Part shown: positions 6,815-11,057 of the stretch, one piece after another | Position numbering within the stretch: the stretch's first letter is position 1 | How the letters are laid out: each line of letters starts with the position of its first letter | NCBI GenBank assembly: GCA_017560175.1 | Contig: JAFYOK010000049.1 | Location: 1 to 11,057 of the forward strand | Origin: Clostridia bacterium | GTDB taxonomy: Bacteria; Bacillota; Clostridia; Oscillospirales; Butyricicoccaceae | Direction of reading: 5' to 3' | DNA: 11,057 bases | Made by a program: the position numbers and the translations under genes | Notes under the pieces: generated by a model | Told to the model about the DNA's origin: nothing | What the model saw: only the letters and a program-made list of their open reading frames with translations | The model's database searches: none

Positions 6815-7273
6815 TCACTCGGTCAGGCTGCGGAACAGGCCGGTGCAGCCGGCTTCCACATCCCGCCATGTGGCCTCGAAATCACCGGTATACCAGGGGT
6901 CGGCCACGCTGCCGGGGCGGTCGGTATAATCCAGCAGCATCTTCATCTTGCCCTCGGGGTCGCCGCCGCAGATACGCTCCATATTGCGCAGATTGGAATG
7001 ATCCATACAGATCAGCAGATCGTAGTCGTCATAATCAGCCTTGGTCATACGGCGTGCGGTCTTGCCGCTGCAGTCGATGCCATGTTCGGCCATCTTGCGG
7101 CGCGCAGGCGGATAGACGGGATTGCCTCGTTCTTCATCGCTGGTGGCTGCCGATGCGATCTCAAATCGGTCGGCGCAGCCCTCCCTGCACACCAGATCTT
7201 TCATATAAAACTCTGCCATCGGGCTGCGGCAGATATTGCCCAGGCAGATAAAAAGGATTTTTGTTTTAGTCAT
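6815..7273 (-). CDS. Low-molecular-weight protein-tyrosine phosphatase
   Basis: A 152-residue cytoplasmic phosphatase of the LMW-PTP family, which hydrolyses phosphotyrosine (and in some members phosphoarginine) through a cysteinyl-phosphate intermediate. The P-loop C(X)5R(S) is intact at the N-terminus: C10-L-G-N-I-C15-R16-S17. C10 is the nucleophile and R16 binds phosphate; C15 could form a regulatory disulfide with C10, as known in the family. The general acid is D125 in the DPW segment (VADPWYTGDF, 123-132). The start at 7273 has GGAGG eight bases upstream and begins directly before the first beta strand; an in-frame reading extends back to 7327 without such support. It lies 110 bases downstream of the Lon-type ATPase gene on the same strand, with no clear promoter or terminator between them, so co-transcription is likely. 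No partner tyrosine kinase is visible in the window. Confidence 0.93.
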   Translation of the reverse strand: MTKTKILFICLGNICRSPMAEFYMKDLVCREGCADRFEIASAATSDEERGNPVYPPARRKMAEHGIDCSGKTARRMTKADYDDYDLLICMDHSNLRNMERICGGDPEGKMKMLLDYTDRPGSVADPWYTGDFEATWRDVEAGCTGLFRSLTE

Positions 7274-7316
7274 ACACTTTCCCTCCATTTCGGTCGCTTT
7301 ACCGTAGCAGTTTAAT

Positions 7317-7387
7317 GTGCGAAGCACGCTTCATGCAGCCGTCAGCTGTGCTTCATTTTTCATGTGCTGCTTTGCAGCATGCTTCAT
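7317..7387. repeat. Small repeat with three GCTTCAT units and nested hairpins
   Basis: GCTTCAT occurs at 7328-7334, 7350-7356 and 7381-7387. Hairpins lie at 7317-7320/7324-7327 (GTGC gaa GCAC) and 7365-7370/7374-7379 (TGCTGC ttt GCAGCA). The outer GAAGCA (7321-7326) and TGCTTC (7380-7385) are inverted, so the whole can fold back. The element fills most of the gap between the ATPase and phosphatase genes. The ATPase stop codon (7384-7386) lies inside its last unit. Confidence 0.6.
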
Positions 7388-8448
7388 TTATAGAATACCG
7401 GCTGCAGCAGCGCATCGAGATTGTTTTCGTCGATGGCGCGCACCAGCGCACGGTTGGCATACCAGATGCTGATGACCGATTCGCACAGATTGCGGCAAAT
7501 ACGTTCCAGGTCGCGAACACCCTCCTCGGGGCACATACGGATAAGCGCCAATGCAGCATCTTCCTTGAGCTCCAGAGGCTGCAATGCATGGGCCATCATA
7601 TCCAGATCGTCGCACAGTTCGTCCAGCGACTCCAGATTATACTCCTTCAGCAGCTTGGGCCAGATGTAGTCCATGACGATGCGCAGCTTGTCCTTCTCGT
7701 CATAAGGGGGAAGCTCGACAATGTCCAAACGGTCTTTGAGGACGGGCGAAAGTACATCCAGATCATTGGCCGTGGCAATAAAAATGGCATCGGACAGGTC
7801 GACCGGGAAGCCCAGGAAATTATCGACAAAACGGCTGCGGTCGCTGTCCAGCAGGTCGAGCAGAACATTTTCGGGGCGGCCATGCTCCTGCGAGCTGCCC
7901 ATCTTATCGATCTCGTCCAGCAGGATGACCGGGCTGAAACTGCCCGAACGGATGACCGCTTCGATGATACGGCCGTGGTGAGCATTGCGGAAGACCTGCT
8001 GTACGCCGCGCAGGAAGTAGGCATCGGCTACACCGGCCAGCGAAATCTTTACACAGGGGCGACCCATGGCGCGGGCGATGGACAGAGCGATGGAGGTCTT
8101 GCCAACACCCGGAGGTCCGGCCAGCAGCAGAACAGCACCGTAGCTGCGGCCCAGATGCTTCTGACAGGCCATATAGCGCATGATCTTCTCCTTGACACCT
8201 TCCATAGCATAATGGGAACGGTCGAGGGTGCCTTTGGCCACACGGAGGTCAACGATATTGGGGGCCTTCTCTGCCAGCCAGGGCAGGCTGAGCATGGCGC
8301 TGAGGTGGTTTTCCTTAATATCTTCCTGCTCCATATTCAGCAGGTAATTCTGCACCTCTGTGGGCATGGCCGAAAAGATCTCTTCGGTGATGCGGCTCTT
8401 GAGGCGATATTTCAAAAGTCCGTGTTTGGATGTCATTTCTTCAGACAT
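7384..8448 (-). CDS. Stand-alone Lon-type AAA+ ATPase lacking the protease domain
   Basis: A 354-residue protein clearly related to the ATPase module of Lon protease. Residues about 20-60 match the helical neck before the ATPase (SAMPTEVQNYL ... LSAMLSLPW). The AAA+ core then shows Walker A GPPGVGKTS (111-119), Walker B VILLDEIDKM (174-183), sensor 1 ATAND (225-229), arginine finger candidate R240 (KDRLDIVEL) and sensor 2 R312 (GVRDLER). The pore-loop region RGVQQVFRNAHHGRII (147-162) keeps an aromatic (F153) where Lon has tyrosine. It lacks the roughly 250-residue N-terminal LON substrate-binding domain. It also ends right at the ATPase-protease boundary, so the Ser-Lys protease domain is absent; no remnant is visible downstream. 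The ATG at 8448 is preferred over 8487 because AAAGGAG lies nine bases upstream and the -10 box overlaps 8487. It likely acts as an unfoldase, remodeler or regulator; its partner is unknown. Confidence 0.9.
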   Translation of the reverse strand: MSEEMTSKHGLLKYRLKSRITEEIFSAMPTEVQNYLLNMEQEDIKENHLSAMLSLPWLAEKAPNIVDLRVAKGTLDRSHYAMEGVKEKIMRYMACQKHLGRSYGAVLLLAGPPGVGKTSIALSIARAMGRPCVKISLAGVADAYFLRGVQQVFRNAHHGRIIEAVIRSGSFSPVILLDEIDKMGSSQEHGRPENVLLDLLDSDRSRFVDNFLGFPVDLSDAIFIATANDLDVLSPVLKDRLDIVELPPYDEKDKLRIVMDYIWPKLLKEYNLESLDELCDDLDMMAHALQPLELKEDAALALIRMCPEEGVRDLERICRNLCESVISIWYANRALVRAIDENNLDALLQPVFYK

Positions 8449-8485
8449 TGGGGGATGCTCCTTTCTCCCATTGGTTCTTTTCTTC

Positions 8486-8513
8486 ATTTTATCACATCAT
8501 CTGTACGATGCAA
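8486..8513 (-). promoter_or_regulatory. Probable promoter of the Lon-type ATPase gene
   Basis: On the minus strand TTGCAT (8513-8508), a 16-base spacer and TAAAAT (8491-8486) give a plausible sigma-A promoter. It is divergent from the promoter at 8543-8571, with about 30 bases between the two -35 boxes, so one bound regulator could influence both units. Confidence 0.5.
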
Positions 8514-8542
8514 GAGCCTGTCATATTTTTGCACAAATCCGA

Positions 8543-8571
8543 TTTACAACAGCTCCCATCTTTGGTATACT
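8543..8571 (+). promoter_or_regulatory. Promoter of the C26 amidotransferase-like operon
   Basis: TTTACA (8543-8548), a 17-base spacer and TATACT (8566-8571) form a good sigma-A promoter. The predicted start near 8578 gives a leader of about 67 bases that carries the stem-loop at 8581-8610. Confidence 0.75.
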
Positions 8572-8580
8572 TGTTACAAT

Positions 8581-8610
8581 TACAGGCATTTGATCGGATG
8601 CCTTTCTGTA
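8581..8610 (+). other. Leader stem-loop upstream of the C26 operon
   Basis: AGGCAT (8584-8589) pairs with ATGCCT (8598-8603) around an eight-base loop, and flanking TACA/TGTA (8581-8584, 8607-8610) can extend the stem across a small bulge. It begins almost at the predicted transcript 5' end, so it may protect the mRNA or be an operator. There is no U-tract. Confidence 0.4.
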
Positions 8611-8644
8611 AATCATTCCTAATAAAGAAAGAACGGGTGAAACG

Positions 8645-9385
8645 ATGAAACCAAAAATTCTGATCGTCGGCGAAGACGGATTCGCCATGGATACCGGACA
8701 TTTTATCATCAATCTGGAGTATGCAAATGCCGTCACCAAGGGCGGCGGTCTGCCCCTTATGGCCTTTGACTGGAACAGTGCTGCCGACTATGTGGAAATG
8801 GCCGATGGCCTGCTGTTGACCGGCGGCCCCGACCTGCTGTGCTACCGTTACGGCCAGTACTATAAAGACTTTACCGAAATGCCTCCCTTCTCCCGTACCC
8901 GCGATGATCTCGACTTCGAGCTGTGCGAGCGCTTCCTCAAGGCAGGCAAGCCCATCTTCGGCATCGGCCGCGGCTGTGAAGTCATCAACGTCGCCCTGGG
9001 CGGCACCCTCTATAAGGATATCGCCAAGGCCACAGGCAAGGCACATCCCACCGAAGACACCCCTGTAACCGGCTGGAATGCCATCACCCAGAAGGCGGCC
9101 TTCTCCTTCCATACCGTCGACGTTCAGCCCGACACCCGTCTGTCGGCTGTCCTGAACAAGACCGAGCAGGTAGGCTCCTGCCACCACGATGCCCCCAATG
9201 CGTTGGGCACAGGTCTCCGCGCTGCCGCTCTGGCCCCCGACGGCATTATCGAAGCCATCGAGCATGAGACACTGCCTGTCTTCGGTGTCATGTGGCATCC
9301 CGAGCGCGCCGCAGGCGATCTCCCTGCCGACGACCGCATTTTCCATCATTTCATCGAGCTGTGCCAGCACAGCTGCGGCAAATAA
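8645..9385 (+). CDS. Class I glutamine amidotransferase-like (peptidase C26) protein, nucleophile missing
   Basis: A 246-residue member of the PuuD-like peptidase C26 family, whose members hydrolyse gamma-glutamyl bonds with a Cys-His-Glu triad. The fold markers are present: ADGLLLTGGPD (53-63), KPIFGIGRG (102-110), INVALGGTLYKD (114-125), and the His-Glu part MWHPER (216-221, H218 and E220). The nucleophile elbow normally reads GICRG; here it reads GIGRGC. The expected cysteine, position 108, is a glycine (codon GGC, where TGC would give Cys), and a cysteine sits three residues later at 111. The usual NSxHHQ segment is also altered to GSCHHDA (177-183). The protein is therefore probably inactive as a gamma-glutamyl hydrolase, or uses C111. 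The ribosome binding site is weak (GGGTGA). The active-looking paralogue follows after 14 bases in the same operon. Confidence 0.9.
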   Translation: MKPKILIVGEDGFAMDTGHFIINLEYANAVTKGGGLPLMAFDWNSAADYVEMADGLLLTGGPDLLCYRYGQYYKDFTEMPPFSRTRDDLDFELCERFLKAGKPIFGIGRGCEVINVALGGTLYKDIAKATGKAHPTEDTPVTGWNAITQKAAFSFHTVDVQPDTRLSAVLNKTEQVGSCHHDAPNALGTGLRAAALAPDGIIEAIEHETLPVFGVMWHPERAAGDLPADDRIFHHFIELCQHSCGK

Positions 9386-9399
9386 GGAGGCTGTGACTT

Positions 9400-10107
9400 A
9401 TGCGTAAACCTATCATTCTCATCACCGGCGGCCGCGCCTATGACCGCCATTTCCACGGCCTCAGCCTGACCCTCAACAAGACCTATACAGCCGCAGTCGC
9501 TGCAGGCGGCGGCATCCCCACCATGGCCCTGGATGTTGACGCTTATGACGAATATGCTGCCATGGCCGACGGCCTGGTGCTGTCGGGTTCTCAGGGCTTC
9601 TCTCCCGATCCCAAGCTCAACACAGGCACCGAACACACCGACCGCAATGTGGATGACCAGAAGATGATCGAGGCCTTCCGCAAAGCAGGCAAGCCCATCA
9701 TGGGCATCTGCCTGGGTATGCAGCAGCTCAACGTTGCCTTCGGCGGCGACCTCTACCCCAACTTCAAGTATGACCACGGCGTGGAACATATGATGACCAA
9801 ACACACCATCGACACCGTCCCCGGCTCTCTCATCCATCGTATGTTTGGCACAGGCTTCTTCATCAACAGCCGCCACAACGTCAAGCTGGGCAAGCTGGCC
9901 GATGAACTGGTCATCACCGCCACTTCCGACGACGGCACCGTTGCCGAGGCGCTGGAACACAAGACCCTGCCCATCATCGGCTTCCAGTGGCATCCCGAGC
10001 GCATGCGCGGCGAGTTCCCCGAACCTCCCGAAGGCCCCGACATGACCCCTCTGTTCACCCATTTTATCGAAATGGTCAAGGCAGACATGGCGGCTCGCGA
10101 GGCATAA
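9400..10107 (+). CDS. Peptidase C26 gamma-glutamyl hydrolase-like protein (intact triad)
   Basis: A 235-residue cytoplasmic paralogue of the preceding gene, also PuuD-like. The nucleophile elbow is complete, MGICLGMQQLNVAFGG (101-116, nucleophile C104), with leucine where PuuD has arginine (GICRG). H198 and E200 complete the triad in GFQWHPER (194-201). The segment NSRHNVKLGKLAD (156-168) matches the substrate-side loop NSxHxQ...L. Known relatives cleave gamma-glutamyl-GABA in putrescine breakdown, but no other putrescine gene is nearby, so the substrate is open. The gene starts 14 bases after the first paralogue's stop, with AAGGAGG nine bases before the ATG and overlapping that stop, which suggests tight co-expression and perhaps a heteromer. 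A strong terminator follows. An acidic, proline-rich insertion (205-214) lies near the C-terminus. Confidence 0.92.
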   Translation: MRKPIILITGGRAYDRHFHGLSLTLNKTYTAAVAAGGGIPTMALDVDAYDEYAAMADGLVLSGSQGFSPDPKLNTGTEHTDRNVDDQKMIEAFRKAGKPIMGICLGMQQLNVAFGGDLYPNFKYDHGVEHMMTKHTIDTVPGSLIHRMFGTGFFINSRHNVKLGKLADELVITATSDDGTVAEALEHKTLPIIGFQWHPERMRGEFPEPPEGPDMTPLFTHFIEMVKADMAAREA

Positions 10108-10122
10108 TTCCCATAACATTCT

Positions 10123-10151
10123 AAAAGCCCGGCGGTCTGCCGGGCTTTTTT
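10123..10151 (+). terminator. Terminator of the C26 operon
   Basis: An 11-base stem (10123-10133 with 10139-10149, GCCCGGC/GCCGGGC core) with a GGTCT loop is followed by six T. It begins 16 bases after the stop codon of the second paralogue. The A-tract on the left arm may also make it partly bidirectional. Confidence 0.92.
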
Positions 10152-10164
10152 AGTAAATCTAAGG

Positions 10165-10193
10165 TTGAAATGCGGCCGGCTTTTTGTTATGAT
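10165..10193 (+). promoter_or_regulatory. Promoter of the cyclophilin gene
   Basis: TTGAAA (10165-10170), a 17-base spacer and TATGAT (10188-10193) form a good sigma-A promoter. Transcription would start near 10200, only about 17 bases before the ATG at 10217, which leaves little room for a ribosome binding site there and bears on the choice of start. Confidence 0.72.
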
Positions 10194-10216
10194 TATGACC
10201 ATGCTACATTTCACCA

Positions 10217-10891
10217 ATGAAAGGACGATTTATTTTGTTTGAGCGCAGCAAATCTGCCGACGATGTAAAGGGCATCAAGAAGATGGGCATCATCATGGTC
10301 ATCGCCTTCCTCGTATTCTTTACCATCGTCACCATCATCGACAAAACAAAGCACGACAGAAATGTCCCCGACATCAGCGGCAAGCACTATGCCGAGATCG
10401 TTGTCCGTGACTACGGCACCATCAAGGTCGAGCTGGATGCCGACGCAGCCCCCGTCACCGTTGAGAACTTCCTCAAGCTGGCCGACGAAGGCTTCTACGA
10501 CGGCCTGACTTTCCACCGCATCTACCCCTACTTCATGATCCAGGGCGGTTCCCCCGAGGGCGACGGCATTGGCGGCAGCGGCGAGAATATCCGCGGCGAG
10601 TTCAGCTCCAACGGCTGGGATAAGAATACGCTGACCCATGTTCGCGGCTGTATCTCCATGGCCCGTACCCAGATGCCCGACAGCGCATCTTCCCAGTTCT
10701 TCATCGTTCACGAAGACAGCACCTATCTGGACGGCGACTATGCTGCCTTTGGTTATGTCACCGAAGGTATGGACGTTGTTGATGCTCTGTGCGACTGGGT
10801 CGCCAGCGGCGCAGTTGTCTGCGATGGCAACGGTGTCATCCAGGACGTCAACGAGATGCCCATCATCGAGACCGTTCGCGTCATTCGATAA
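10217..10891 (+). CDS. Membrane-anchored cyclophilin-type peptidyl-prolyl isomerase
   Basis: A 224-residue protein with one N-terminal transmembrane helix (about 23-41) behind a basic segment, so the catalytic domain probably faces outside and helps fold exported proteins. The cyclophilin domain (about 58-223) keeps the active-site pattern: FHRIYPYFMIQGG (99-111; R101, F106, Q109) and the SMARTQMPDSASSQFFI segment (147-163; Q160, F161). CypA's W121 equivalent is not obvious, as in many bacterial members. There is no lipobox cysteine, so anchoring is by the helix rather than lipid. The ATG at 10217 has no visible ribosome binding site. An in-frame TTG at 10235 has AAAGGA nine bases upstream and may be the real start, giving a protein six residues shorter. 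The gene has its own promoter and terminator. Family assignment is firm; the start is uncertain. Confidence 0.9.
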   Translation: MKGRFILFERSKSADDVKGIKKMGIIMVIAFLVFFTIVTIIDKTKHDRNVPDISGKHYAEIVVRDYGTIKVELDADAAPVTVENFLKLADEGFYDGLTFHRIYPYFMIQGGSPEGDGIGGSGENIRGEFSSNGWDKNTLTHVRGCISMARTQMPDSASSQFFIVHEDSTYLDGDYAAFGYVTEGMDVVDALCDWVASGAVVCDGNGVIQDVNEMPIIETVRVIR

Positions 10892-10903
10892 GCTGATTTA
10901 CAG

Positions 10904-10935
10904 ACAACCATCCGATATCGGATGGTTGTTTTTTT
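10904..10935 (+). terminator. Terminator of the cyclophilin gene
   Basis: An 11-base perfect stem (10904-10914 with 10919-10929, ACAACCATCCG/CGGATGGTTGT) with an ATAT loop is followed by seven T. It begins 12 bases after the stop codon. Confidence 0.92.
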
Positions 10936-10940
10936 ATGCC

Positions 10941-10969
10941 TTGTTGTCATTTCTTTGCCGTGCTATACT
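10941..10969 (+). promoter_or_regulatory. Promoter of the right-edge gene
   Basis: TTGTTG (10941-10946), a 17-base spacer and TATACT (10964-10969), with TG one base before the -10 box, form an extended -10 promoter. The predicted start near 10976 gives a leader of about 24 bases with AAGGAGGTG before the ATG. Confidence 0.65.
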
Positions 10970-10999
10970 GATTTTAACAAAAAATAAGGAGGTGTCCTC

Positions 11000-11057
11000 A
11001 TGGATCTCAATTCCACTGTCCTCAACCTGCTCCGTGAACATAGTGCCGATCTGGTCG
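11000..11057 (+). CDS. N-terminal fragment of an unidentified protein
   Basis: Nineteen codons (MDLNSTVLNLLREHSADLV) are visible before the window ends. The ATG at 11000 follows AAGGAGGTG and a promoter, so the start is well supported. The pattern of an amphipathic helix ending in GADLVG-like residues recalls the beginning of epoxyqueuosine-reductase-type iron-sulfur proteins, but the fragment is far too short to name. Confidence 0.7.
   Translation, partial: MDLNSTVLNLLREHSADLV

Noticed and set aside
7315..8622. A 435-codon plus-strand frame opposite the Lon-type ATPase
   Set aside because: It begins in the repeat and runs antisense through Walker motifs of the real gene; no start signal.
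8492..9370. A 292-codon minus-strand frame opposite the first C26 gene
   Set aside because: Antisense shadow without a ribosome binding site; the sense strand has a promoter and recognisable C26 motifs.

Overview
The window looks like a chromosomal piece of a Gram-positive gut-type Clostridium relative (Bacillota, Clostridia, probably Oscillospirales). The reasons are strong AGGAGG-type ribosome binding sites 8-9 bases before nearly every start, clear sigma-A promoters with 17-18 bp spacers, a miaB-mutS pair, an S-layer-homology protein, a ferredoxin-nitroreductase fusion, and hairpin-rich intergenic repeats of the kind seen in Faecalibacterium-like genomes. The taxon is an inference. No phage, transposase, CRISPR, tRNA or rRNA is visible.

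Layout. Bases 1-1703 (minus strand) hold the first 28 codons of mutS and, upstream of it, miaB; a four-hairpin repeat separates them. Bases 1704-1997 are a divergent regulatory region with a miaB promoter, a degenerate TTAGAT tandem repeat, a helically phased GTNAC palindrome array and the promoter of an M18 aminopeptidase (1998-3281). A five-hairpin repeat (3308-3452) precedes a ferredoxin-nitroreductase fusion gene (3548-4354), closed by a terminator. Three minus-strand units follow: a secreted SLH protein (4414-5658), a GufA-like ZIP metal transporter (5817-6569), and a probable two-gene unit of a stand-alone Lon-type AAA+ ATPase (7384-8448) and a low-molecular-weight phosphotyrosine phosphatase (6815-7273). 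From 8543 on, plus-strand genes follow: a two-gene operon of class I glutamine-amidotransferase-like (peptidase C26) paralogues, a membrane-anchored cyclophilin, and the first 19 codons of another gene.

Most genes are ordinary housekeeping or accessory functions in short, separately promoted units. Two proteins stand out. One is a Lon homologue reduced to its AAA+ module, with neither the N-terminal LON domain nor the serine-lysine protease domain; its stop codon lies inside a small repeat. The other is the first C26 paralogue, whose nucleophile cysteine is a glycine although its downstream tandem partner keeps the cysteine: an apparent pseudoenzyme-enzyme pair. The phased palindrome array upstream of the aminopeptidase is the best candidate for an uncharacterised control site.
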